40,540 nucleotides of DNA from the NCBI GenBank assembly GCA_002315745.1, contig DCID01000042.1, positions 470 to 41,009 on the forward strand, given 5' to 3'. Position 1 is the first letter of the stretch. Every line of letters starts with the position of its first letter. This document shows positions 32,373 through 40,540 of this stretch, piece after piece. Position numbers and translations under genes: made by a program. The notes below the pieces were generated by a model that made no database searches, was not told where the DNA came from, and saw only the letters and a program-made list of their open reading frames with translations. The DNA comes from Bacteroidales bacterium UBA1735. Its GTDB lineage: Bacteria; Bacteroidota; Bacteroidia; Bacteroidales; Paludibacteraceae.

Positions 32373-35300
32373 AGTTTACGTTTCTTTGCTTTTATTTTTC
32401 CTTTTATTTGTGTGCGTTTTTTTTGGATGGTAGCCTGTACCTCTTGGCGTTTGGCTTGCAGGTCATCTTGGTCATATATCTTCCAGTACGCAATCGGCAG
32501 CACGGTGAGCGTCAACGGCAGGGTGAAGAACGTACCCAAGCAGATGACTGTACCCAACGGCATCCAAAGCGATGTGTGAGCAATAATCATCGGGATGACG
32601 CCCAAGGCGGTAGTGGCGGACGTGAGGAAGATTGGTCGCATACGGCGTAGTCCTGCTTCGTAGGCGGCATCGCGGAAGGATAAGTGCCGATCTCCAAAGT
32701 GCAACTCCTCTGCGTACTCGTACATCATGATGGCATTTCGGACGATGACACCAATGAGCGCGACGACCCCTAAGACGGCTGTAATAGAGAAGTCGAGATG
32801 GAAGATATACAGTCCCAAGAACGCGCCAAACAGGGTCAGTATGCAACTTGACAAGGTCAGCGTGGCAATACCCACTTTCTTAAAGTGGTAGAGCAGTACC
32901 ACGAACATGACCGCAATCGCCGCCAAGACGGAGAGTGCAATCTGCGGAATCGTTTCCTCGTTGGCAGCCGTCAATCCGCCGTAGTCGAGGTGTATGCCCT
33001 CGGGCAGGTTGGCGAGGTGCGTTTGTATATAGTGCGCTATCTGCTTTTGTACCACGGGTTGGGAGGTGTTGCCACGTAAGTCGCAACCGATGGTGATAGT
33101 GCGTTCGCCATTCCAACGGGTGATATTGGCATGATGCCAATTGGGATAGATAGTAGCCACTTGACGAAGTGGCACCCATGTACCCGGATAGGCGGTCGGG
33201 ATGAGCAGATCTGCCATATCGGCGTAGTCGAGTGTGTCGCTGCCAGCGAAGTAAAGCGTGACGGGAACGGTGTGGTCGCCTTCATAGAGGGTGGTGAGTG
33301 TCTGCCCACCTAATGCGGAATGGAGATAGAGGGATAGCAAGGACTGGGTGATACCTAACGGCCGTGCCTCATCTTCGTTAAGCTCGATACGCATGGTGGA
33401 GACGCATTCGCTATAATCGTCGTGTACCCATTGCGTCTCAGGGATAGTATGCAAGAACGTCTTGATAGAATCGGCAATAACCGCCATTTGGTCGATGTTA
33501 TTTCCTTTGACATAGACTTCTACGGGGTTCTTGACAATCTGATAATCCATCTGCTTGAATCGCACGTAGGCGTTAGGGAAATAATTCTCATAGCGGGGTG
33601 TGAGTTCGCGTAACAGGCCTAATGTGGCTTGATTAGACTGGGTGTTGATTATCAGTTGCGCATAATTATCGGCTGCCATATTAGGCGTATAAGTCGTGTG
33701 GAAACGAGGAGAGGTGATTCCCACGAAACTGGTGATGGCAGTGATGCGTTGGTCTTGGCGCAGCATAGCCGCCAACGAGTCGGTCACGAGGGCGGTCTCG
33801 TTCACGGGACTGCCTTCGCGCAGGTGTATCTCTACGGCGAAACAGTTGCGTTCGGCTTTAGGCAGCATCTGCACATTGAGACGCGAGAAGAGAAAACCTC
33901 CTAACATCAATAGCGCCAAAGTGAGGATGAGTGTTGTCCAAGGAAGACGGAAACACCAATCCAACAGCCAACGGTATCCGCGTTGTAACTGCTCAAAGAA
34001 CCAGTTCTGCCCTTTCTCAAACCAGTTGCTATTGACTGCTGACTGGCGAGGGATCATGCGGGTGGCTAAGTACGGTGTCACCCACACGGCGTAGAATATA
34101 CTAACGAGCAGCGCAAAACAGATGGTCCATGGGAAGAGTTGCACAAAGTCCCCCAAGACACCCGTCATGATTTTCGTCATGGGGAAGAACATGCCCGAGA
34201 TGGAGAGGGTGGCAACGACCATTGGCACGAATAAGTCGCGTGTGCTGACGGCAGCCGAGTACCAGCGGCTATGCCCTTTCTCCAGTTCGTTGGAGTAACC
34301 ATCGACGACGATGACCGCGTTATCGACTATCATTCCTAACACCACAATAAGGGCTGCTAAAGTGACGGTGTTCAGTTCGATACCGCCGAAGTACATCAAG
34401 GCGAAGGTGATGACCATACAGATAGGCACACCAATGCCTGCGACAAGGGCAGTCTTGAGAGGGAAAAGCAGCAACATGACTGCTATGACGACTACCAGTG
34501 AGAGTAGGATATCTTTGAGGAAAGAGAAGATGGAATCCCCGACCACTTGCGGCTGGTCGGTGATGCGGTGGAACTGCACATCCTGCGGAATGGCAGCACG
34601 AGCTTGCGCTAATACTTTGTCCACTTCCTCGCCAAACTCTACGATGTTGTGCCCTTCGGACATCTGTATGTCTAACAGCACACATGGGGTGTGGTTATAC
34701 TGCACATAGTGTTTGGACTGAGGGTACTGGCGACGGATGGAGGCTATATCTTTGAGCCGCACCATCGACCCATCGGCAGGATGGGCAAAGACGACCTGAT
34801 TAGCCACTTCGTCCACGGTGTGCATGGGAAGGTTGACCTGCACGAGGGTGTTATTACCCATCGAGCCTCCGATGGTTCGGAAGCCTTGCAGTTGCAGTTG
34901 GGCAAGTAGGGCGTTCTGGTCAATGGCGTATTGCGAGAGGCGTTGCACATCGATTTCGACGGCTATCTCTTCGTCTTGCGTGCCCAAGATCTTGATATTG
35001 CCTAACTCGGGGATAGTTCTTAGTTTGCGGGCAATCTGACGCGAATAGTCTTCCATCTCGCGTGGGCTGCGTTCGTTGCTCTCGATGGCGAGTAGGATGG
35101 AGGAAGTGCTGCCGAAGTTATCTACGCAGACCACAGCTGTCACACCCTGCGGCAGGTTGGTTGTTTTGAATAGGTCTAAGCCAGCCCGTATCTTTGCCCA
35201 CATCTGGTCGGTCTGTTTGACCCAGGGCTCGATTTCTACGTAGACATAGACGGCACCATCTTTGGTTTCGGAGTAGGTTTTTTTCTTGTTTATTTCCGAA

Positions 35301-35539
35301 TAGGTGAATAGTTTGTCCTCCAGTGGCTGTGTCACCTGCAACTCTATCTCTTCAGCCGTAGCGCCAGGATAAAGTGCTACGACCAGTCCTTTGGGTACGG
35401 TACAGGCTGGGAACTCGTTCTTGTTCAGTTGTGGCACCGACCATATACCTAAGATCATCATGACTGCTACAATGAAGAAGATGAGCCCATGGTTCGCCAT
35501 GGCTCGCTGTATAAAATCTCGTTTATCTTTGCGTTTCAT
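32369..35539 (-). CDS. RND-family efflux permease
   Basis: 1056 residues with 12 membrane segments in two halves. Visible are the N-terminal amphipathic start and first segment (NHGLIFFIVAVMMILGIWSV), the periplasmic loops (NFGSTSSILLAI, DYGGLTAANEETIP), the fourth segment ending LGMIVDNAVIVVDGY, GMFFPMTKI, and LRRMRPIFLTSATTALGVIP near the end. In classical HAE1 pumps the fourth segment has two Asp; here it is DN, as in many Bacteroidota pumps. It exports drugs, metals or lipids by proton antiport with the adaptor and TolC-like partners. A pair of 7-bp units (34032-34045) falls in a cytoplasmic loop. Substrate unknown. Confidence 0.95.
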   Translation of the reverse strand: MKRKDKRDFIQRAMANHGLIFFIVAVMMILGIWSVPQLNKNEFPACTVPKGLVVALYPGATAEEIELQVTQPLEDKLFTYSEINKKKTYSETKDGAVYVYVEIEPWVKQTDQMWAKIRAGLDLFKTTNLPQGVTAVVCVDNFGSTSSILLAIESNERSPREMEDYSRQIARKLRTIPELGNIKILGTQDEEIAVEIDVQRLSQYAIDQNALLAQLQLQGFRTIGGSMGNNTLVQVNLPMHTVDEVANQVVFAHPADGSMVRLKDIASIRRQYPQSKHYVQYNHTPCVLLDIQMSEGHNIVEFGEEVDKVLAQARAAIPQDVQFHRITDQPQVVGDSIFSFLKDILLSLVVVIAVMLLLFPLKTALVAGIGVPICMVITFALMYFGGIELNTVTLAALIVVLGMIVDNAVIVVDGYSNELEKGHSRWYSAAVSTRDLFVPMVVATLSISGMFFPMTKIMTGVLGDFVQLFPWTICFALLVSIFYAVWVTPYLATRMIPRQSAVNSNWFEKGQNWFFEQLQRGYRWLLDWCFRLPWTTLILTLALLMLGGFLFSRLNVQMLPKAERNCFAVEIHLREGSPVNETALVTDSLAAMLRQDQRITAITSFVGITSPRFHTTYTPNMAADNYAQLIINTQSNQATLGLLRELTPRYENYFPNAYVRFKQMDYQIVKNPVEVYVKGNNIDQMAVIADSIKTFLHTIPETQWVHDDYSECVSTMRIELNEDEARPLGITQSLLSLYLHSALGGQTLTTLYEGDHTVPVTLYFAGSDTLDYADMADLLIPTAYPGTWVPLRQVATIYPNWHHANITRWNGERTITIGCDLRGNTSQPVVQKQIAHYIQTHLANLPEGIHLDYGGLTAANEETIPQIALSVLAAIAVMFVVLLYHFKKVGIATLTLSSCILTLFGAFLGLYIFHLDFSITAVLGVVALIGVIVRNAIMMYEYAEELHFGDRHLSFRDAAYEAGLRRMRPIFLTSATTALGVIPMIIAHTSLWMPLGTVICLGTFFTLPLTLTVLPIAYWKIYDQDDLQAKRQEVQATIQKKRTQIKGKIKAKKRKL
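34032..34045. repeat. Two heptamer units inside the RND permease gene
   Basis: TTGACTG then CTGACTG on the plus strand encode the QSAVN part of a loop (IPRQSAVNSNWFEKG) after a membrane segment. Only two units, so weak alone. Confidence 0.35.
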
Positions 35540-35549
35540 AGTTGGAATG

Positions 35550-35594
35550 TTCTAGAATTTCTAGATTTTCTAGACTATCTAGAATGTTCTAGAA
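35550..35594. repeat. Nonamer array between the adaptor and permease genes
   Basis: Units on the plus strand: TTCTAGAAT, TTCTAGATT, TTCTAGACT, ATCTAGAAT, then GTTCTAGAA. The array fills most of the 49-bp gap and reaches into the adaptor stop codon (TAG, 35589-35591). Each unit holds TCTAGA, so the array can also fold on itself. Confidence 0.8.
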
Positions 35595-36602
35595 ATTATT
35601 ATACACTCGTGCTCCATTATAGAGCTTTTGATAACCATTAACAATTACCTGATCCCCTTGGCTGAGTCCTTGTGTAATCAGCACGCCGTCCCGACTAAAG
35701 GAAGACGACTCGACGCGGATGCGTTGTGCTTTTCCTTCCTTGCACACCCACACCACTAAGCCGTCTTCGTAAGTCTGAACGCAATGCGCGGGTATCATGA
35801 ATCCCGTTATGCGGTCACTCAGGCAGCGCACTTTACCGCTCATACCGGGCAGTATATCGTCTGTCTGTCCTTCGATGAGGCAGGTCACGGCGTAGTTCCT
35901 CGATAGGTTTTGTGGACTGAGGCTGCGTTCGGTGACGCGTGCCGTGTAAGTTCGATGAAGGGTGGGGATAGTGACCTCGACATAGTCGCCGACTTGCATG
36001 CGAACAATATCCTGCTCGGGCATAGCAAAAACGATGTTCTTGCCTGCGCGATTATGTAGGTTCATGACCGTGATATCGGGTAGTACATTCTCCCCTTTAC
36101 AGATGGTAACATGATCAATGATGCCAGCCATTGGTGCACGAAGGGTACAGTTGGCTACTTGGTTGCGTAAGCCTGCTACGAGTTGTTCGGCTTCGGTCAG
36201 TTGGGTGCGGATCTCTATCATCTTGACTTCCGACACACCGCCTTGGTTATACACTTGTTTGGCGCGGCGGTAACCATCTTGTGCCTGTTTATACTTGGCT
36301 TTGGCACTCTCTAAAGCGGCACGAGACTTCGTGTTGTCTAAGGTGGCTAATACTTGCCCTTCCTTCACGCGGTCGCCGTTATGCACATTGACCGACTGGA
36401 TGGTTCCCATCATACCAAAACTGAGTGACACTACGTCGGCATCTTCGGTTTGTCCTACATACGTGTGCGTGTACATAGAAGAGGTGCTGTCTATAGTCAT
36501 CACTTCTACGGCGATAGGTGCCTGTTCGGTCTGTTTCACCTGTGGCTGGCAGGCAATCCATAGCGGAATAGTTACCGCTATCCATAATACATTCTTTTTC
36601 AT
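35589..36602 (-). CDS. RND efflux periplasmic adaptor lipoprotein
   Basis: 337 residues with a lipoprotein signal (MKKNVLWIAVTIPLWIAC, Cys18). The order is typical of the HlyD/AcrA family: a beta strand with GQTEDADVVSLSFGMMGTIQ, a lipoyl half (VNVHNGDRVKEGQVLATLDN), a helical hairpin (about 110-165), the second lipoyl half (LRAPMAGIIDHVTICKGENV) and a beta-barrel domain. It links the permease to the TolC-like channel. It is the first gene of the efflux operon, with 49 bp (an array) before the permease gene. It diverges from an AraC-type gene. Confidence 0.93.
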   Translation of the reverse strand: MKKNVLWIAVTIPLWIACQPQVKQTEQAPIAVEVMTIDSTSSMYTHTYVGQTEDADVVSLSFGMMGTIQSVNVHNGDRVKEGQVLATLDNTKSRAALESAKAKYKQAQDGYRRAKQVYNQGGVSEVKMIEIRTQLTEAEQLVAGLRNQVANCTLRAPMAGIIDHVTICKGENVLPDITVMNLHNRAGKNIVFAMPEQDIVRMQVGDYVEVTIPTLHRTYTARVTERSLSPQNLSRNYAVTCLIEGQTDDILPGMSGKVRCLSDRITGFMIPAHCVQTYEDGLVVWVCKEGKAQRIRVESSSFSRDGVLITQGLSQGDQVIVNGYQKLYNGARVYNNF

Positions 36603-36633
36603 TTGACTATTGTTTATTGTTCCAAATCGACTG

Positions 36634-36665
36634 CAAAGGTACTGCTTTTTAGGGATATGTGTGCG
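36634..36665 (-). promoter_or_regulatory. Efflux-operon promoter with a poor -33 box
   Basis: On the minus strand the -7 TACCTTTG (36634-36641) is perfect, but the expected -33 place (36662-36665) reads CGCA instead of TTTG. This form suits a promoter needing an activator; the divergent AraC-type gene is the nearest candidate. Confidence 0.5.
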
Positions 36666-36737
36666 GTCTATTTTTCCTTTTTTTAGATCGTTTTTGCATG
36701 GAAAAGAATAATGAAACGTATAAAAAGTGATATTTAC

Positions 36738-36769
36738 CTTGCATATTTCCCCAAAAAGTAGTACTTTTG
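36738..36769 (+). promoter_or_regulatory. Promoter of the AraC-family gene
   Basis: -33-like CTTG (36738-36741), a 20-nt spacer and -7 TACTTTTG (36762-36769). The start is near 36776, 18 nt before ATG 36794. The 72 bp between this and the efflux promoter could hold the regulator's site, but I see no clear repeat there. Confidence 0.7.
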
Positions 36770-36793
36770 CACCATCAAATGGTAAAGTAAGTT

Positions 36794-37648
36794 ATGTTAA
36801 AAGTTTTTTCGGACTTAATTCTGACGGATAACGTCGATGAGATTGAGGTATCGCCAGAGCAAATGAGTGAGTATCTAATCTTGCTTCATTGCGAGGCAGG
36901 ATCGTTGCAGTTCACGCTCAATGACACACAGTACATGGTTCGTCCAGGGAACGTGGTGGTCTGTATGCCGCAGATGTTGATAGGCCACTATATGCGTACA
37001 CCCGATTTTCAAGCTAAGGTATTGGCAGTGGGTAGGCACTTTTTTGACAAGGTGTTGAGTGACTGTTTTGAGGTCGAACCTAACTGGTGGCAGAAAGCCT
37101 TATTCATGCGTGAGAATCCCGTATGGACGATTACCGAATATCAGTCACGTCTGATGCATGCTTATTATGAGTTAATTATGATTTATACGGAAGATAGGGA
37201 TACACCCTATCGTCAGCGTGTTATTCGCTCTATGGCGCAGGCTGCTGCATTTGAAATACTGTCGGCCTTGGACCAAGCTATTGGTAAGGACGAGCAACTT
37301 CGTTTAGAGGATTCTACAACGGGTGCGAAAGACCGCATTCTGTTGCAGTTTATGCAGTTGCTCAATAAGCCTGGAAACACTCAGCGCGATGTACAAGCGT
37401 ATGCGCATCAGTTATTGATTACGCCGAAATATCTCAGTGCTGTCTGCAAAGAAAAAACCAACAGAACAGCGTCAGATTGGATTAATCAAGTTATGGTGGG
37501 GCACATTCATCACTACCTTGCTCAGACTAATCTCAGTGTGAAAGAGATAGCGTATCAGATGGACTTCCCCGATGTCAGTTTCTTCTGCAAATATACGCGC
37601 AAGCATCTCGGTCAGTCACCACTTGACTACCGTCGTTCGCAGAAGTGA
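36794..37648 (+). CDS. AraC-family transcriptional regulator
   Basis: 284 residues. The N-terminal half looks like a cupin-type sensor (LILLHCEAGSLQFTLNDTQY, then VRPGNVVVCMP). The C-terminal ~100 residues hold the two helix-turn-helix units of AraC/XylS proteins: QAYAHQLLITPKYLSAVCKE and LSVKEIAYQMDFPDVSFFCK, ending YTRKHLGQSPLDYRR, the family signature. It diverges from the RND efflux operon, the usual place for a local activator. The inducer is unknown. A shared hairpin ends both this gene and rpoC. Confidence 0.92.
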   Translation: MLKVFSDLILTDNVDEIEVSPEQMSEYLILLHCEAGSLQFTLNDTQYMVRPGNVVVCMPQMLIGHYMRTPDFQAKVLAVGRHFFDKVLSDCFEVEPNWWQKALFMRENPVWTITEYQSRLMHAYYELIMIYTEDRDTPYRQRVIRSMAQAAAFEILSALDQAIGKDEQLRLEDSTTGAKDRILLQFMQLLNKPGNTQRDVQAYAHQLLITPKYLSAVCKEKTNRTASDWINQVMVGHIHHYLAQTNLSVKEIAYQMDFPDVSFFCKYTRKHLGQSPLDYRRSQK

Positions 37649-37652
37649 TGAT

Positions 37653-37686
37653 ACAAGAAAGGCTGCCCATTGGCAGCCTTTCTTGT
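37653..37686. terminator. Bidirectional terminator between araC-type gene and rpoC
   Basis: A perfect 15-bp inverted repeat (37653-37667 and 37672-37686) with a 4-nt CATT loop. The GC-rich core GGCTGCC is flanked by AAAG/CTTT, so each direction gets a short U-rich side. It lies between two convergent genes. Confidence 0.85.
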
Positions 37687-37702
37687 TGTAGATATTGAGT
37701 TC

Positions 37703-40540
37703 TTACTCGTTCTCAACGGCTAAGAGGCGGGCTTCAGCAGCTTCGCGGGCTGCTTGGATAGCAGCGTACTCTTCGGCGTTATGAACGGCTACTTTCTGGA
37801 AGTCACGCAGACCTGTACCAGCAGGAATGAGGTTACCGCAGATCACGTTCTCCTTCATACCCTCTAAGTAGTCCACTTTACCTTGGATAGCAGCCTCGTT
37901 GAGCACCTTCGTTGTCTCCTGGAAGGAAGCAGCGGACATGAACGACTTCGTGCCTAAGGCAGCGCGGGTGATACCTTGCAGTACCAAGCTAGCTGTAGCG
38001 CACATAGCGTCACGAGCAACGACTAGTTTCTTATCACGACGACGCAGCGACGAGTTCTCATCGTGCAGGCGACGTGCGGTCACGATCTGACCAGCCTTGA
38101 GCACTTCGCTATTACCAGCATCGGTCACTACCTTGCGTCCAAAGATACGATCGTTCTCATCGATAAAGTCCATCTTATCGACCATCTGACCCTCTAAGAA
38201 ACGTGTGTCACCGGCTTCGACGATCTCTACCTTACGCATCATCTGACGTACGATGATCTCGAAGTGCTTATCGTTGATTTCTACACCCTGCATACGATAG
38301 ACAGCCTGTGCCTCGTTCACGATATAGTCTTGTACGGCGGTTGGACCTTGAATAGCCAAGATATCGTCCGGAGTTACCGCACCATCGGAGAGAGCGATAC
38401 CGGCACGTACATAGTCACCTTCTTGTACCAAGATCTGCTTGGTCAATGGGATGAGGTACGACTTCACTTCGCCCAAACGGCTAGTGATGGTCAACTCACG
38501 GTTACCACGTTTGATCTTACCGAAGCTAACTTCACCATCAATCTCAGCCACGATAGCTGGGTTAGACGGGTTACGTGCCTCGAACAACTCGGTAACACGA
38601 GGGAGACCACCGGTAATATCGCCGACGTTACCCATCGCACGAGATTGTGTGAAGAGTAAGTCGCCAACTTTAACCTGTGCACCGTCCTCATGTACGAGCA
38701 TAGCCTTAACCGGTAAGTTATAGGAACGAAGTACATTGCCATCCTTGTCCACGATATTGGCCATAGGCATCTTGGTCTTATCCTTGGTATCGGTGATATA
38801 CACCTCTTTCTTACCCGTCTGTTCGTCCACTTCGGTCTTCGTGGTTATACCTTCGATAATATCGGAGTAAACAAGTTTACCAGCCAATTCGATCACCAAG
38901 GAAGCCTTATATGGATCCCATTCGCAGACGTTTTGTCCTTTGGCGTAAATCTCACCTGGGGTAACAAACAATTTAGATGCATAAGGGATATTGAAGTTCG
39001 TGAGAACGACACCCGACTTAGGATCCACAAGACGCATCTCGTTCAAACGGCTAACCACGATCGTGTCACCATTCTCTGTCTGGATAGTACGTAGCTCATC
39101 AATCTCCACACGACCCTCACGAGGCAAAGCATAACTATTCTGTACCGAAGCACCACCAGCGACACCACCCGAGTGGAAGGTACGCAAGGTCAACTGAGTA
39201 CCCGGTTCGCCAATGGCTTGTGCAGCAATGACGCCGACCGCCTCACCACGCTGAACCATCTGACGGGTAGCGAGGTTACGACCATAGCACTTAGCGCAAA
39301 CACCATGTTTGGATTCGCAGGTGAGTACGGAACGAATCTCCACTTCCTCTATACCTGCAGCCTCAATAGCCTCACATTCGGGCTCACGAATCTCTTCGCC
39401 GGCAGCCACGATCAAGTTACCATCTAAATCTAAGATATCATGTACAGAGACACGACCGAGGATACGTGCGCTGAGCGAAGCGATGACATTATCGTTCTGC
39501 TTGATAGCGCGAGCAGTTAGACCACGAAGCGTACCGCAGTCCTCTTCATTGATGATGACATCGTGCGATACATCGACCAAACGACGAGTTAAGTAACCGG
39601 CATCGGCCGTCTTCAAGGCTGTATCGGATAGACCCTTACGAGCACCGTGGGTAGAGATAAAGTACTCCAACACGGACAGACCTTCCTTAAAGTTCGCCAA
39701 GATAGGGTTCTCAATCTGCTGACGAGAATCAGCTACTCCGGCTTTCTGAGGTTTAGCCATCAAACCACGCATACCTGCTAACTGTTTGATCTGCTGTTTA
39801 GATCCACGGGCACCAGAGTCCATCATCATGAACACAGAGTTGAAACCTTGATCGGCTTCCTCCATGTGCTTCATCAGCATCTTACTCAATTTAGCATCGA
39901 CATCATTCCATGTCGCGCAGACTTTATTATAACGCTCATCGTCAGACATTTCACCGAAGTTATACATCTCGGTGATGTTCTCTACGTCATTATTACCTTC
40001 TTTGATGAGTTCGGCTTTTTCCTCAGGAATGAGGATATCATTGAGGTTGAAACTCAAACCACCTTGGAATGCCATCTTGTAACCGAGGTTCTTGATGTCG
40101 TCCAAGAACTGAGCGGTACGCGCTACACCACATGTTTTAATAACCATGGAGATGATTTTCTTTACCTCACCCTTCTTCATGGTTACATTCTGATAACCTA
40201 CCTCAGCAGGCACGAACTGGTTCACCATGACACGACCAGGAGTGGTCTCAATGAGTTCATCCTTGATGCGCACTTTGACGTTAGCATGTATATCTACATG
40301 GCCTTCGTTGAGGGCAATAAAGCACTCTTCGGGGCTATAGAAGCATAAGCCTTCACCTTTGACACCAGAACGCGGTTTGGTGATATAGTACAAACCAAGG
40401 ATCATATCCTGTGAAGGTACGGTGATAGGATTACCATTGGCAGGATCCAAGATGTTATGCGAACCGAGCATGAGCAATTGTGCCTCCAGGACGGCTTCGT
40501 TAGACAGAGGCAAGTGAACTGCCATCTGGTCACCATCGAA
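37703..40540 (-). CDS. rpoC: RNA polymerase beta' subunit, C-terminal two thirds (partial)
   Basis: 946 codons are visible. The frame runs off the right edge inside the catalytic loop: the first residues seen are FDGDQMAVHLPLS, the end of the NADFDGDQM motif that binds the active-site magnesium. The N-terminal part, about 450-470 residues, lies beyond 40540. Also visible are the bridge-helix/trigger-loop region (VIAAQAIGEPGTQLTLRTFH) and the second zinc site: a Cys in NEEDCGTL and three in LTCESKHGVCAKCYG. The C-terminus (EAAEARLLAVENE) is complete. The size of the remaining part suits an uninterrupted gene with no intein. Confidence 0.98.
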   Translation of the reverse strand, partial: FDGDQMAVHLPLSNEAVLEAQLLMLGSHNILDPANGNPITVPSQDMILGLYYITKPRSGVKGEGLCFYSPEECFIALNEGHVDIHANVKVRIKDELIETTPGRVMVNQFVPAEVGYQNVTMKKGEVKKIISMVIKTCGVARTAQFLDDIKNLGYKMAFQGGLSFNLNDILIPEEKAELIKEGNNDVENITEMYNFGEMSDDERYNKVCATWNDVDAKLSKMLMKHMEEADQGFNSVFMMMDSGARGSKQQIKQLAGMRGLMAKPQKAGVADSRQQIENPILANFKEGLSVLEYFISTHGARKGLSDTALKTADAGYLTRRLVDVSHDVIINEEDCGTLRGLTARAIKQNDNVIASLSARILGRVSVHDILDLDGNLIVAAGEEIREPECEAIEAAGIEEVEIRSVLTCESKHGVCAKCYGRNLATRQMVQRGEAVGVIAAQAIGEPGTQLTLRTFHSGGVAGGASVQNSYALPREGRVEIDELRTIQTENGDTIVVSRLNEMRLVDPKSGVVLTNFNIPYASKLFVTPGEIYAKGQNVCEWDPYKASLVIELAGKLVYSDIIEGITTKTEVDEQTGKKEVYITDTKDKTKMPMANIVDKDGNVLRSYNLPVKAMLVHEDGAQVKVGDLLFTQSRAMGNVGDITGGLPRVTELFEARNPSNPAIVAEIDGEVSFGKIKRGNRELTITSRLGEVKSYLIPLTKQILVQEGDYVRAGIALSDGAVTPDDILAIQGPTAVQDYIVNEAQAVYRMQGVEINDKHFEIIVRQMMRKVEIVEAGDTRFLEGQMVDKMDFIDENDRIFGRKVVTDAGNSEVLKAGQIVTARRLHDENSSLRRRDKKLVVARDAMCATASLVLQGITRAALGTKSFMSAASFQETTKVLNEAAIQGKVDYLEGMKENVICGNLIPAGTGLRDFQKVAVHNAEEYAAIQAAREAAEARLLAVENE

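Noticed and set aside
35550..35594. The TCTAGA-rich segment as a transcription terminator
   Set aside because: The palindromes are short and AT-rich with no U-run, the segment lies between two genes of one efflux operon, and a 9-bp period explains it better.
1..40540. CRISPR arrays, insertion sequences, integrases or prophage genes
   Set aside because: None seen: no regularly spaced direct repeats of 23-40 bp, no transposase or recombinase motifs and no phage structural genes on either strand.

Overview
The window reads as a chromosomal stretch of a Bacteroidales-type bacterium (phylum Bacteroidota). The grounds are the promoter form (a -33 TTTG box, a spacer of about 20 nt and a -7 TAnnTTTG box, seen about a dozen times), the type IX secretion translocon gene sprA next to ruvA, Bacteroidota-style TonB/ExbB/ExbD proteins, lipoproteins and a DUF3078 protein, and weak Shine-Dalgarno sequences. 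Genus and species cannot be told from the sequence alone. The backbone is housekeeping DNA with a small accessory patch at the left end.

Layout. 1-3840 is accessory: the N-terminal part of an MmeI-like restriction-modification enzyme, a predicted AAA ATPase, a lipoprotein with a flavin split-barrel domain, and a VbhA-like antitoxin whose toxin seems to be lost, leaving a winged-helix fragment. 3840-7485 (minus) is recQ, an outer-membrane beta-barrel gene and an S41-like lipoprotein gene in one operon. 7640-14001 (plus) is one long, tightly packed run: pdxJ, exbB, exbD, tonB, a DJ-1 family gene, a DUF3078 gene, a coiled-coil gene, zapA and rny. 14005-23969 (minus) is ruvA-sprA-aroC-dapA, with a two-hairpin leader before ruvA. 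24212-25065 holds a lipoprotein gene, tRNA-Leu(UAA) and a duplicated tRNA 3' end. 25065-25794 is an S24/S26 peptidase gene tail-to-tail with a PqqD-family gene. The PqqD gene is the last of a tonB-recG-pqqD run read from 28623. 28703-31022 has a GNAT/FemAB-like gene diverging from a LysM glucosaminidase plus dciA-like pair. 31011-37648 is a tripartite RND efflux operon diverging from an AraC-family regulator. The right edge is the C-terminal two thirds of rpoC.

How the parts fit. ExbB/ExbD/TonB and the second TonB energise outer-membrane transport. SprA is the type IX export channel, but no other type IX component lies here. RuvA, RecQ and RecG all act on branched DNA. The AraC regulator faces the efflux operon, whose promoter lacks a good -33 box, which suggests activation.

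The least expected signal is a set of short tandem arrays of two periods. Heptamers (often TAG-initial and G-rich) lie inside recQ, recG, tolC and the RND permease gene and before the coiled-coil/zapA/rny genes. Nonamers (TTC-initial) lie at the recQ start, inside aroC and before the RND permease gene. They sit in inter-cistronic gaps and in protein loops. One array supplies the TTG start codon of recQ. recG and sprA also appear to start with TTG.
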